From Gautieria morchelliformis (taxonomy: Eukaryota > Basidiomycota > Agaricomycetes > Gomphales > Gomphaceae), in the NCBI GenBank assembly GCA_015179125.1, contig WHVA01000269.1:62001-126000 (forward strand): a stretch of 64,000 bases of DNA. Direction: 5' to 3'. Position numbers and translations under genes: made by a program. Of the stretch, positions 22,501 through 34,000 are shown one piece after another (positions within the stretch are counted from its first letter, which is position 1; every line of letters begins with the position of its first letter). Under the pieces are notes generated by a model. That model was not told the origin of the DNA, made no database searches, and saw only the letters and a list, made by a program, of their open reading frames with translations.

Positions 22501-24297
22501 CAATCCTGCATATAGGCGCTGCCCTAGACTGGGATATCCACCAGCTAGATATCAAAACGGCCTTCTTACATGGGGAGCTAGAGGACGAGGTGTACATGGA
22601 GCAGCCAGAGGGCCATGTCGAGAAAGGGAAAGATGTAGAGGACAGGAATTATAGGCAGTAGGAATGGACTTCTTGCTCAAAAGAATAGACTAGAAAACAA
22701 TTCACTCTCTCAGTGAATTTAGTTGTCACTATAAATATATTATACACTACCTAGAAAACAATTCACTACAGAGGATTTCTAGGTTAATAAATCGAAAGAA
22801 TGTTAGACTAATTTACTTGCCTCTCTCAGTGAATTTAGTTGTCACTGAGAGAGGGGGAAACTGTTTCACTGCGCATGTACTACTACCCGGCCCTTTAGCG
22901 CCCAAGAGCTCGCGCGTCGAAGTCATTTCAGACTCCGCTGGGTGCAGCCGCTTGTGAAAGTAGGAATAACAAGATGAAATGGAGAGATAGGGAGTGAGTG
23001 GAAAATTTCGAAAATAACCAGAGAAATGGATGCATGATACAAGAGCAAAATGAGAAGAAATTGAGAAAGCACACAACAAATTGGATATATTATGCTTGAT
23101 TTTGGTGCAGGAGCATCAATGCACCCAACAAAAGAGTCCTGGGTTTGCCGCTTAAAAAAGACTCTGTACGGGCTTGTGCAGTCTCCGAGGCTATGGAACG
23201 CCAGGCTGAACAAGGCCTTGGTCGAGGAGTGTGGCTTCATGAGGATCGCTGTCGACCACTGTGTGTATACGCATACCATCCCCGCCGGTACGTCCATCAT
23301 GGCTGTCCATGTGGATGACCTATGTGTCACGGCGAGCACTGCGGGTGAGATGAGCAATCTGAAGTCTGAAATCGGCGTGATTTTCGATCTGGTTGACCTC
23401 GGCGATGTTCACCATCTCCTTGGCATTGCTATCACTAGGGACCGTGCTAACAGAACCATCTCCCTCTCACAATCCTCGTACATTGAGACCATCACCCGGC
23501 GTCTGAACCTCCACCATGCGTACGCCACATACACGCCTCTTGACCATGCCGTTCCTCTCAGCAAGGACATGTGCCCCTGTACCGAGAAAGAGAAGCGTGC
23601 CATGAAAAAGATTCCTTATCTCACCGCTATCGGCTCCTTGATGTACGCTGCAATGGGCACCCGTCCAGACATTTCCTTTGCAGTCTCCCACTTGAGCCAG
23701 TTTAACGCCAACCCTGGTCCGGCACATTGGACGCAGGCCCAGCGTGTCGTTACATACCTGTATACCACTCGCGACGTGTCCCTCGTACTGGGCGGGAGGG
23801 GTATCTCCCTGGCAGGCTACGTTGACTCTGACTGGGCCTCTGATCGTAACGACCGGAAATCGATTGCCGGCTATCTCTACTCATTGGGCAGTGGCCCGAT
23901 CTCTTGGAGCTCTAAGAAACAGCCAACCGTTGCGACGTCTAGCGTCGAAGCTGAGTACATGGCGTGCAGCTACGCTACAAAGGAGGCTCTGTGGCTGAGA
24001 AGCCTCCTCAAACTCATCGGTTTTGAGCAGAAGTCCTCCACCAATATCCAGTGCGATAACTTGGGCGCGATCATCCTTACCAAAGATCTGTCCTTCCATG
24101 CCCGCTCCAAGCACATCGACGTTGCACATCACTTTCTCCGCGATCGCGTCTCACGCGGAGAAGTCCACTTTACTCATGTTCCTACGAGAGACAACTCTGC
24201 TGATATTTTAACTAAGCCGCTCCCGCGTCCCGCGTTCTCTCACCTTGTTCCTAAGCTTGGGTTGCAGAGGTTGTCCCGCGTCACGGTCACTGCTTGA
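19557..24297 (+). pseudogene. Copia 1 gag-pol polyprotein, interrupted
   Basis: ATG 19557 opens MVLEYHVRVKDLEKLTEGSW, a gag start. Then come a zinc knuckle CTNCGRNHPFERC (about 20211-20250), protease WCADSGCTTHVSP (about 20546-20585), pre-integrase zinc motif (WHRHLGHLNY ... CEHCVLGKQTKTP), integrase core (SDITGP, RTDNGGEYTSDVF, SSENGKAERCHRTI), RT (SKWVYLTKKDESGTPRRFK, DIHQLDIKTAFLHGELEDEVY, MAVHVDDLCV) and RNase H (GYVDSDWASDRNDRKS, SSVEAEYMA). Stop TGA 24295-24297. Inactivating changes: TGA at 19725-19727, TAG at 21519-21521 (probably from Trp TGG), and the solo LTR 22634-23130. Removing the LTR and one target copy restores the frame exactly across VEKGK/ESWVCRL. HVDD replaces the usual YVDD. 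Confidence 0.92.
22634..23130 (-). repeat. Solo Copia LTR inserted in Copia 1 (reverse orientation)
   Basis: 497 bp whose reverse complement begins TGTTGGGTGC and ends TCCTCTACA. It is flanked by a perfect 5-bp duplication AAAGA (22629-22633 and 23131-23135). It is highly similar to the LTR at 58883-59380, so it belongs to the family of Copia element 2. No internal region remains, so it is a solo LTR left by LTR-LTR recombination. It contains the inverted repeat CTCTCAGTG...CACTGAGAG. Confidence 0.92.
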
Positions 24298-24304
24298 GGG
24301 GGTG

Positions 24305-24568
24305 TGTTGGAGTTACAAGCATGACCCTGCCGTGTCCACAAGCACCCACATACGTGGAGCCCTTGAGATGCAAGTCGGAGTTCCACGGCTTTTCCTCAGT
24401 CTTATCACACACTAGTGAGACTGAGGTAAACCGTTCACATACTCGCTTCTTATGCACATTATTGATCACTCCTGTATCTAGCTGACTACTAGTACAGGTA
24501 TATAAAGTCTTATCACACACTAGTGAGACTGAGCTGACTACTAGTACAGTACAGTACAGTTTCCAATA
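24305..24568 (+). repeat. Copia 1 3' LTR
   Basis: 264 bp, same borders as the 5' copy, preceded by the purine tract gagggggtg and followed by target copy CATGC at 24569-24573. Confidence 0.92.
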
Positions 24569-24573
24569 CATGC

Positions 24574-24702
24574 GTGGGAACTGCCTGGTGGTCCCCATCA
24601 AATCTTACCTTACACTGTCATTACATGGCATCCAGAATACCACACCTTGGTTAAGTTCTGTCTGCCCTTGTGACACAAGGTTCTAAGATCATCATCTTTA
24701 CA
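24574..24702 (+). repeat. Gypsy A 3' LTR, 3' portion
   Basis: Continues the LTR begun at 19114 and ends tctttaca, matching the end of the second LTR at 25164. Shared blocks include atcttaccttacactgtca and agaataccacac. Confidence 0.8.
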
Positions 24703-24961
24703 ACAAAGGGGTACTTGTGGTAAGTGAATCTATTTGATTTTTGGCTTTTTGGTTGACTTCAGGTTACAGAGAACTCCTTGTGATGCATGCTGTAGACGCG
24801 GCGATGCATGTGTTGTCAGGAACATGGTAGCATGCCAACCTTGCCATAATTGCAAGGTTCAGTGCTCATTCCCAGAAGTGTCTGAATGAGGGCTGCGACA
24901 AGCCGGCACCAAACAAGGTGAGGCTGGGAAAGCTGTTGCCAAGCATGGGCAAGGATGCAGC
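24703..24961 (+). other. Cysteine-rich coding fragment between two Gypsy LTRs
   Basis: A short + frame at about 24763-24888 reads RTPCDACCRRGDACVVRN followed by CQPCHNCKVQCSF, then a TGA. The cysteine spacing resembles fungal binuclear-cluster or gag-type zinc motifs common in basidiomycete repeat proteins. There is no start and no continuation, so it is a remnant. It lies exactly between the end of the first LTR (24702) and the start of the second (24962). Confidence 0.4.
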
Positions 24962-25164
24962 TGTAAATAACCTATGTACATAGTGCTTAGCTAATGCCAG
25001 TGGGCCCCTTAGGCACCCACTGTACAGTTCATGCGTGGGAGCCGTCCAGCAGTTCCCAATCACATCTTACCTTACACTGTCACTACGTAGCATCCAGAAT
25101 ACCACACATTGGTCAAGTTCTGTCTGCACTTGTGACACAAGGCATAAGATCTACCTCTTTTACA
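24962..25164 (+). repeat. Second copy of the Gypsy A LTR
   Basis: 203 bp starting TGTAAATAACC and ending TTTTACA. It shares the palindrome block (cagtgggccccttaggcaccc) and the end block with the split LTR 19114-19196/24574-24702. No target duplication is seen around it. It may be the 5' LTR of a neighbouring copy whose gag lies just downstream. Confidence 0.75.
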
Positions 25165-25860
25165 CCTTTTTGAACTATCCTGTGGTTGATCGCCATGCGA
25201 CCAACTGAATGTGGATTCAGAGCAATCTTGAAAAAGATCGCTGCATCGATGACTAAACATCGTTGAGACCCTCCAGTAGACCCCCTACTGTCAGCTGCGA
25301 GCGTGATGATTCCATGCAGTTGAAGATGGATGCGAGCCACCAGCTCGCAGACCACACCCCAGGCGCAGCCTAGCGACACAACAGCTGACACAACCCTGGG
25401 ACCAAGAATCCAGGACACCAGAAGATGGAGAAATTGTAGACCTCACCACACTCGTCTCCCCAATGAAAGGCGAGGAAAACCCCAACCACATATCGCCAAG
25501 TGTGGTCGAGGACGAGATGCCACCAGGTGATAAACCGGCACTGCCCCCCCCAATCTCCTCTGCCCAGGGACAAAGGTAAGTGCAGAGAAGTCTCGCTGTC
25601 ATCAGATGGCAGAGCATCACATTTGAGACAGGCTCAAAGCCAAGACTCTGGCCACCGCTCAAGGAGTCGAGCAATGACCATCATCCCTGATGGGGGATGA
25701 TGACACAAAAAACAAGCACCCGACAACGGTCAGGGCTCAGAATACTTGAGCTCGAGCTGCAAGAGCTTGAGGACACATGCCATCGACAATGAGACGGCTG
25801 AGGCAGGGATATTCCTCCCCTGCATATTAATGCCGTCGAAGCCGTCACCTGTATGTGACA
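25165..25860 (+). pseudogene. Gag-like remnant downstream of the second Gypsy LTR
   Basis: One frame near 25380-25580 reads an acidic, proline-rich polypeptide (TPEDGEIVDLTTLVSPMKGEE ... MPPGDKPALPPPISSAQGQ), followed after a break by a basic/serine-rich part and a short coiled-coil-like LRILELELQELED. Composition and position after an LTR fit a decayed gag N-terminus. Frame breaks are frequent. I cannot confirm the family. Confidence 0.35.
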
Positions 25861-28149
25861 ATAAAGTGTGCATCCGTGTGGGAAGCATACTGAACTAGCT
25901 TGGTATGGCGCGGACTGGACGTGGAATCAGCTTGATACCAGTCCACATCCTAAGCCTGTTCAGAGTAAGATTCAAAGGTGCACAATTCATTACATGCCTC
26001 CGTCAAACAAACCCATCTCCGCCTGCCCATACAGGCAGCGACTTCGTCCCATTCGCTCGACCTGCAGAATCGATTATGTTCGACAAGCATTTCTCTGCCG
26101 CCGCACTTGCGAGCAGCCCAAGTTGAGTGGCTTCAAGTGGACACTCACGGGCGGAAATGAAGTTGAGGATGTTACTGTAAGAGTCCATGGGAAAGCAAAT
26201 TGACAAAAGCGTTGCTGTGGTAGGTGTGCGTTCGCCTCGCCTCGTCACCATGTCTTCAAATCATCGCGTAGACACTCATGGCCAGGACCGAATTTCAATA
26301 ACAAATCCCGCATTCTTCGGAAGTGTACGGAGGCTCTCTCGGGAAGTTACTTTAAAAAAACAAATTCGATTATTCGGGATCCCTGTCATTCGCTTGGAAA
26401 AGACGAATAAGGCTGTGGTGCTCACTAACTGGACATTTCAGGTCACAGTACTTGAACCTGCTGCGAACGAATCGAGTGCTTGAGAACCGGGTGGGGCGCA
26501 CGAGCGAGATGCCAAGAAAGACATATTATCAGCTCTATTTGGACAGCACGATTTCCATCCAATGAGAATGTTGAAGATATCCTCAGCATGGAGCCAATTC
26601 GCTGAAAGTCTCGCCGGAAGCAGGCGACATCCATCAGTGGAGTCAAGATAATTCATAAATCCCGACGCCAAGCAAGAGCTTGGCAAGCTGCGGGATTGGC
26701 ATGGGATAAGCATATGTCGGGTGAGAAATCAAAGACTCTAAAACATATCAGTTTGAAACTCCCACTGTGACGGAGACCCACGGCTCGCCTATCGTGAGCA
26801 CTAAATCAACAAACGGACTCATACCGAAGAGACCAGTTATAGTTGTGTGGTAAAATACCATCCAGAGATCGAGACTCGGAGTTAGCGCCCAGGTACTGCG
26901 GACCTGCGGACCTGCAGTGCATGGCGAATTCCGCGTGCAAAGCAACATATTGAGGGTAGCAGGTACAGACCCTCAAGCTCTCACATATCGCGTGGCAGGG
27001 TCACTGGCTCAACAGAGGACATAGTGTCGCAAGAAAAGCACCAGCGTTGATCCCCGTTGGAAGGGTATTACTATTAGCAACAGATCATTGAAATTTTGGA
27101 CGATGGAAAAAACGCTAAGTGCCTGGCGACAAATCTCACCCTTGCTGTAACGCTTTGCATCATGATGGGCACTGGACTGGCAGTGTGCCAAGCTCCTAGA
27201 GCCCAGGCCTAGCTTATCTGATACTTACTGCCAGGGCTTCAGTGCTGAAAAGATGGAAGACGACCGCCACGCACGATCTACGATCGCCTCCGAGAAGATC
27301 CACCACGGTCATTTCCTTTGAGATGGTTGTCAGTAACGGTTTTCCGATCAGCGCCGATTAGTTCAATTGAGCGGCTCTTCGGCACACTCAAGGTACGTAC
27401 CTCCCATATTGCAAATCAGCCTTTTTTCCTGCCAAATAATGTTTAAAGTCCTCTGTAAGTCCATGATGCGCAACATCATGATAATACTTATGAATATATT
27501 CGTATGCACTGGCTGGTTCCTTCGGCCGCAGTTGGCCGGGTAAGACTAGCTTCAATACTGATGTTTTTTCGCCAGCGATCCTCTCGCATGAAGGCCTGAA
27601 CGTTCACCCCCCTCCCTGCGCATCTCTCCAGTGTCATGACTGGAAGCGGTTAGTGATATATGTTTGCTCTCGGCGCGTGGATCCATCTTGATCCTACAAC
27701 TTGTATAACTCTAAGTAAAACCAGGGAACCAATGAACTCTCAATATTCAATGACCATGAGACGAAAGTCTAATTTTGGATAACCGGGCCTACGACGTCGT
27801 GCTGGTAGTGTGTATGATAACCCTTCTAAAATCTATTTAACTGTATTATCCATGATGTAGGTCCCCGGATGCCCCAAACGGTACATGCGGTTTCCCCCCC
27901 CCCTGAAACTTAGTCTCTGTGATCCCCTGTGCTCAAGGCAACTTCATCAATAGATACGTGCTGTTGAACGTCACGCAGTGAAAGTCTAGTGAAAGTCTAC
28001 CCACCATCTGATATATCCCGTTGAAGGCAGACATCGCAGTCACATTTTCTGATCACGCTAACCTTTCCCCCTCTAACTGGCTTCGGACCTCGTATCTCGA
28101 ATCCGTCCTTCGCAATGTATCACTGCCTTGGATATCCGGGAACAGCCTC
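25861..28149. other. Region without a confident gene
   Basis: Only short ORFs. Some minus-strand pieces between 26000 and 27350 (for example GINAGAFLATLCPLLS near 27015-27065) look like possible exons, but no consistent splice structure or family can be assembled. A C run lies near 27894-27903. Confidence 0.35.
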
Positions 28150-28440
28150 TTAAACTTCGTCGATTTTGTCCAAGACTCCCCATTTCCCCGACCATTATCC
28201 CGCAACATCGTTATATAAACTTCGTCAACTCGGATTTTGTCCAATAAGTCTCTATTTCCCCGACCATTATCCCGCAACATCCATCGTTATATGAACTTCG
28301 TCGACTCGGATTTTGTCCAAGAAGTCTCTATTTCTCCGACCATTATCCCGCAACAGCCATCGTTATATAAACTTCGTCGACTCGGATTTTTTGTCCATGA
28401 AATCTATTTTCCCGACCATTATCCCGCAACCGCAACGTCC
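28150..28440 (+). repeat. Tandem repeat, ~72-76-bp unit, about 4 copies
   Basis: Units share cgaccattatcccgcaac, ttatataaacttcgtc and ctcggattttgtcca. Successive cccgcaac motifs begin at 28199, 28271, 28347 and 28423 (periods 72, 76, 76). Each complete unit carries a TATA-like ttatataa or ttatatga. Confidence 0.85.
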
Positions 28441-29167
28441 ATCGCGACCGATCCGATATCTTTAGCGGCCTTCCTGAGCATTTACTTGCATCTTTTGCAA
28501 TCACACAGTCACGAAAAAAATGCATGTTCCGATCATGACGTGTGCCTCGATGCATACCTCCCCGTGGCTTGTATGTTCCTCGACCACGAGTCTCTCTGAC
28601 CTAAGTCGGCCTTGCACAGTACTATCAATACATAGTACTATCAATAGCCGCAAGAGAGTCAGGAGACCGAGCAGATCGATGGGAGAGCCATAAATATCTG
28701 GTACCACGTGCTGTAACATTGACACCGGATCAATCACGGTATGTCTTTCGGTGTATTAATTACGACTCACCCAGCACGAATGGCCTGCTCAAGACCGTGC
28801 ATGACCATGCCGAAGAAACTTGGTCTAACACGAATTTAACTATGCTTCTTGACGGGTTTTACTACTTTGCGTGAATGGGGATACAACACACGTCTGAGCA
28901 ATCAATATATGATATGCGCACGCGACATACTTCGTATTCTAACCGTTTGAAGTGTATGTATGTACACAAGATATATATACACATGCTCTGTTCGAAAACC
29001 AGACCGAATCAAGGTGGGACAGTCACGGTGAATATACTACATATGCCTTGGATTATGACTTCGCACGTCGAGAGAATTCTGTACATCGTCCTAACGCACC
29101 TAGTGATTGAAGCTTGAAGGGGAATTGAGCACGGTGGAGTAGAAAATAATGAAGACGAGGATGAACA
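28441..29167. other. No gene seen between tandem arrays
   Basis: About 730 bp with only short ORFs. A direct repeat of catagtactatcaata is visible near 28620-28645. Nothing else is supported. Confidence 0.4.
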
Positions 29168-29392
29168 CTTTAATCATGGTGTATGATCGATATATTCGTA
29201 GAATGTGACGAAACGTACAAGAAAGGACAGGCAAGACTTTCAGCAGGGGCCGGTGACCTCTCGCACGGCAAGTTAACATTTTAATCATGGTGTATGATCG
29301 ATATATTCGTACAATGTGAGGAAACGTACAAGAAAGGACAGGCAAGACTTTCAACAGGGGCCGGTGACCTCTCGCGCGGTAAGTTAACCATT
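29168..29392 (+). repeat. Tandem duplication, 111-bp unit, 2 copies
   Basis: Units beginning ttaatcatggtgtatgatcg at 29170 and 29281 differ at only a few positions. Each ends with ggccggtgacctctcgc and agttaac. Confidence 0.88.
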
Positions 29393-29572
29393 CTAAGTAG
29401 GAAGTGCAATAGCCCGCGTCGATCAACACTAATGACAGCTATGGCCAGTCTCCCAGCCTCATGACCAAGTCATGTGTGTATTAAACCGGGACGGGCCAGG
29501 GCAGCAGACTCAGTATCGATGCACAGTGGCTGAGAGCAGTTGGCATCTGACTTGTCGAGAAACATTGTTATG

Positions 29573-30005
29573 AAAGACAAGAGCTAGCGTACCAGTCGGC
29601 GGGCACCGCGGCAAGAGTAAAATCAACCCAGTGCAGTGTCCTACTGGTGCCTAGGATCTTCAGCTGTTCTGAAGATCCAAGTAAGTTGGCAAACCGCGAG
29701 AGCCTAGTGGTAGGGAGGAGCCTGTGGTTATATGTCCAAAGACAAGAGCTAGTGTACCAGTCGGCGGGCGCCACGGCATCAAGAGTAAAACCAACCCAGT
29801 GTCCTTCTGGTGCCTAGGATCTTCAGCTGTTCTGGATCCAAGTAAGTTGGCAAACCGCGAGAGCCTAGTGGTAGGGAGGAGCCTGTGGTTATATGTGCAA
29901 AGACAAGAGCTAGCGTACCAGTCGGCGGGCACCACGGCATCAAGAGTAAAACCAACCCAGTGTCCTTCTGGTGCCTAGGATCTTCAGCTGTTCCGGGGAT
30001 CCAAG
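29573..30005 (+). repeat. Tandem repeat, ~161-165-bp unit, about 2.7 copies
   Basis: Units begin aaagacaagagctag at 29573, 29738 and 29899. They share accagtcggcgggc, ggtgcctaggatcttcagctg and ggtagggaggagcctgtgg. The third copy stops at the ggatccaag block. Open frames through it simply repeat and are not a gene. Confidence 0.9.
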
Positions 30006-31080
30006 AAGATACATCAGCTTGTTGCCGGGTAAATTTGACCAACTGTGGACTTCCACGTGAAGGCTGAATTCCTATCCGAGCAGGTCGGTGAAGACACGAA
30101 TTTACAATGCTGTACTATTAGTTGAAAATTAAATCGCAGCGCATGTTCAAAGGTTATCTCATCAATGCCGTAGGGTCAGCGAGAAAGGTGATTCGGGGCT
30201 GATAAATAAATGAAGGGACAAAAATACCTGCCTCATGCAAACAGCCAAACCATTGGGAAGCGAGAAGGGAGAGCAAATATTTCCTTAGAAAGCGGACCCG
30301 GACTGACGGGCTAGGAAGGCCGTTGCAACTAGTCGCCGAAGAAATCGACATACAAGGTTAGATCGTTTTGAGATGACGCCGACCGACTAGTAACGTATAT
30401 ATCTTGTTCAGGGTTCTGCAAGGTGAATCATTCATCTTGGAGAACTCTGAATAAGTCTGGGTGGTACTATTGTACAACTCATCAAGAAATATGGCCGTTG
30501 GGCACCTGTAGATATGGCCGTGGCGATGAAACACAAAGTATATGATAATATCGCATAGCCATATCGTCGTCTAAGGATGGCAAACCTTGAGTCCAACAGC
30601 CGGACGCCACTTTGGGAACCAGTCGGCGAAAGAGACCAAGAATAGACGCGCCAAGAAGCTCCGCCCATCCGAGACCAGCCGAACCAAGCTTTGCTCTTTC
30701 GGCGGATCACCACGGGTGAATGCGGAATCAGTGAACATCCAGGGTAAGGCTTCTTCGTATGTTTTCTTTATGGTAGAATCTCTTTCTTCCATGGCGTCAC
30801 ACGCTGTCAAGACATTCAAACTTTCTTTCATCCTTGCTTCTTCCGTTGGCTTAAAACGCGGGCTTGTTTGCTACAGTGGCAGGCGACCGTATACCTTCCC
30901 ACCCGCATCGCAATTTCGCGAAGATTCTCCCAAATCCAACACATTCTGCTCACTCATTCTCCCCCTCCCAAATCCGGCCTTTCTCAGCCATTCTCTGTCT
31001 TAAACTAGTGGTTATCGAAGAGTGTAGTTTGCCTCACCCTCCTACATACGGTTTCCCGCAGTTTAATCGTTCTTTGGCTA
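30006..31080. other. Upstream region of the 31081 gene; possible small minus-strand ORF
   Basis: No confident gene. An 86-codon minus ORF (30571-30831) has plausible composition but no recognised motif; it could be one exon of an unknown gene read away from 31081. The last 200 bp are CT-rich, as in many fungal promoters. Confidence 0.35.
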
Positions 31081-34000
31081 ATGTCTGTTGCTTCGCCGTC
31101 TATGGCTTCTCCCCGCCCCTCTAGCCCGGGTCAGTTTATTCTTTGTCATTTTTCACTATATTGACCTCTGCAGTAGGTCGTCACCGAGCCAGGCCGTCTT
31201 TTGCCATTGGGTATTCACAACCTTCCCCGTTGCGTATGTCAACTTCTAGGTGGGTAGTGCTTTGGATGCTGCGTGGCCCATACTCCCTATTATTGTCCCC
31301 ACTTTGACACGTATTTGAGCAAAGTTGGTGCTCACACATACTCTCAATCTTCTTTGTTTCGCCTTCATTTCCTTATATTCTTTATGCTGCGTCGTCGACA
31401 CTCTTCTGACCATGGTATATCTGTCGTGCAGTGATCCTAAATCCCCCACTGGCCCCTCTTCGACCCCTACCAAACCCTCTCCTTCGTCATCAAGTAGCTC
31501 CAATCCGACTGCCGCCGTCTCCTCGAACCCGAATCCAGTGGTTAATCTGCCTTCGAAGCATTTCGTCGTCCCCGCTCACCCGCAGTCGCATCATCTCCAC
31601 ACGCTCCCCCCTCGCGAGAAGACGACTCGGACGCTCATTTTAGACCATACAGCATGGCGGCAAGGCCGAACCCGCCTCGCACAAGGTCGTTACGAATTGG
31701 GGATGAATATCAGGTTCAGGAGCGAGGAACGGGCGGCTGAGGGTGCTGAAGTTGCAGGTGGGAGAGGCGCGTTCTATATAGGTTCGGCCAGTGCCTCAGG
31801 TTCCATACGAGTGAGCGATTTTGGAGACCCGCCTGAGGTGGAGCTCGCCAGTAGCGACGAGGAGGGTGAAGACGTGGGCGCCAAAGAAAGCGACGGCGAG
31901 GGTGTCCGCGCCTTAATGTATGGGAGCCACTTTAAGCAGGTGCACCGTAAGCGAAAGCAGGACGCCAAGGCACACGACAGGATGGAGGTCGATACGGAGC
32001 ACGAGTCTAATTCCGGGTCTGACAGTGACGAAGAACCCTCTCCGAGACGTTCCTCTGCCGGGCCTCAAGACCCCTCACTCGCATTGTCGCTCGCTGCTCG
32101 TGCGACCGGCATCGAAAAGGTGTTACGCGCCATGCTTTCCCAGCCGCCGTCTACGCCACCGCGCTCACCATCCCCGCCTCCTTACGCACTACACAGCTCA
32201 CACGCCAACAGTCAGCATTATCGACCGCCCCCGTCACTTCATCCTTCACCTCAACCCAATGATGATCCTCAACCTGTGCTTCCAAACGGACTCCGCCTTC
32301 GCTTAGCTCTACTGGCCCTAGTAAACGACCTCTTCGAGCGTCAGCCGCCCCCGCCCGAACAGCAGGTGTCTTCTGCCTCTGACGATGGTTCTACCAGCAG
32401 ACCTGTGGCGACCACTAGCGCCAATCCAGGTGATACTTCCAAACCGCCTTCGGAACAAAACATCGTATCACCTCCCCCTCTGCCTCCCCCATCCCTTCCA
32501 CCTCCCAATGGACTGCCTTCAGAGTTGGCCCTCCTGGCGCAGATATCATGCCAGCCGTTTTATGCAGCCCCGTCCCTTCCTTCGTTCCATACATTGGCGC
32601 TACCTTCCTCATCAAGTGGTCCCAGTGTTATGTCATCACTCAGTCCTATCTCGGGGACCAACACGACGCAGACGGCATCGCCCAGCTCTGCTCAGCCCAT
32701 AAATCGGGCAGCTACAGGTGTTGGTAAAGAGGCAATAGAAAACCGACAGTCGCCAGCACCGCCAGCACCACGGCCCCCACCACCTCTGTTCTCGTGGACG
32801 CGACCGAGCGCAGTAAGTCCCCTCGTTGTCTACACACGTTCTACATCCAATATCGACGTTACTCGCAGAGTCCTGCAGGACCTTCCTCGTTTCTGCCATC
32901 TTCTCCTCGCGCTCCCACCTTGCCAGGCCCTTCTAGAGATAGGGGCCCCGAGCGAGCCCCTGCGACTGCTCCTACACCCCAACCGTTACCCCGGTACCCG
33001 TCTTCTTGGAAGCGTGGCACCCAAAAGCACCAGCCAGACAAAGCCGCCGCCATTTCGATGCCAACCCCTGGACTTGCCAAACGCGCACGTGGGCGTTCCA
33101 AGGAGCTTTATCTGGCGGGATGCCACGCGAAACCCCCCACGACGATGTCTGCAAGTTCGTTTCGCAGCAATGTTCCCGTGTATAGTTACGGTACTGCGCC
33201 CCCACCACCACCGACCACGCCTCCTGGGTATCCTCTCAAGAAATTGAAGTCACTTTGCCCGAGACATTTGCGGGAACGATGCAAGATCTGCACGGCAAGT
33301 GTGGCTACGCACGGCAGACCCTACACAAAGATAGGAGCGGGATTGCTAAAAAAGCGTGGAGATTTACTCTCGGGCGCGCCACCTCCGGAGGAACGATCTG
33401 GCAGTGTGCTGGCCGATCTGATTCCGAGGTTTCTCCGGTTAAGTGCCCTCGTCGCAATGGAGCTTGGCCGAGAGGCTCGCGGGGAGGAACCAGAAGCAGA
33501 ATATGCACAGGAAGATCACGATAAGCCAGACGTGCCTGATGCACCCCCTGATTCTCCGCTCGGTGCGGCTAGCAGGTTTTCCTCGCATGCTCAACCCACC
33601 CGCGCATGGTTCGCTATTCTATGTAGTCTGCTCACACGTGCCGTCTTGGAAGGTTACGTGGCAAGAGATTGGAAAGGAGCCGAGTATGCGGAGGTTCTCC
33701 TCGGCGTCGGCCTTGGTATCAAAGGCATCGGAACTCGTAGAAATTCAGCTATTTCCGGGACTAGTGTGTTTGCTCCAGAAATCCCGACGGTGGAGGATCA
33801 TGTTGACGAACTAGAGCCCGACGAGATGCCACCCCTAGTCGATGCTGGCAAGATGCTGTTCAGCGGTCTACTCCAGGATTTAACCACGCCTGGGAGCAAG
33901 GATAAGGATAAGGCAACACGAAGCGTGGAGGAGGAATATGTGATGGAGATGGAGGAGAGGCTGTCCGAGGTACGCACGCGCTATGGGGCTGTTGTTTCTA

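Larger units (their letters stand above)
19197..24568 (+). mobile_element. Ty1/Copia element 1 (complete, inactivated)
   Basis: Bounded by two 264-bp LTRs (19197-19460 and 24305-24568; TGTTGG...CCAATA) that differ at six sites, and by the 5-bp target duplication CATGC (19192-19196 and 24569-24573). A primer-binding site ggttatgggcc follows the 5' LTR directly and matches the anticodon arm of initiator tRNA-Met, as in Drosophila copia. A gagggggtg purine tract precedes the 3' LTR. Internal order gag-PR-IN-RT-RH is Copia order. It inserted into the Gypsy A LTR and was itself hit by a solo LTR (22634-23130). Two nonsense codons also disable it. Confidence 0.93.
13935..24702 (+). mobile_element. 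Ty3/Gypsy element A, 5' truncated, with 3' LTR split by a Copia insertion
   Basis: Internal region about 13935-19113 encodes gag zinc knuckle, protease, RT-RNase H, a truncated integrase and an extra C-terminal domain. It ends with a purine tract (agagggggaggg) at 19102-19113, followed by the LTR start TGTAAATAA at 19114. The LTR runs 19114-19196, is interrupted by Copia element 1, and resumes 24574-24702 ending in TTTACA, so its ends form the inverted repeat TGTAAA/TTTACA. No 5' LTR or gag N-terminus is visible upstream, so the 5' end is lost. Protein order PR-RT-RH-IN is the Ty3/Gypsy order. The reading frames carry several stops, so the copy is dead. Confidence 0.85.

Noticed and set aside
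26003..27191. Possible multi-exon minus-strand gene
   Set aside because: Single pieces look coding-like but no continuous frame with splice sites could be assembled and no domain was recognised.
28150..30005. Possible CRISPR-like repeats
   Set aside because: Repeats are contiguous long units without spacers, and the genome is eukaryotic; they are minisatellites.
29568..30042. ORFs repeating a PADWYASSC-like peptide on the minus strand
   Set aside because: They only reflect translation of the 163-bp tandem repeat.
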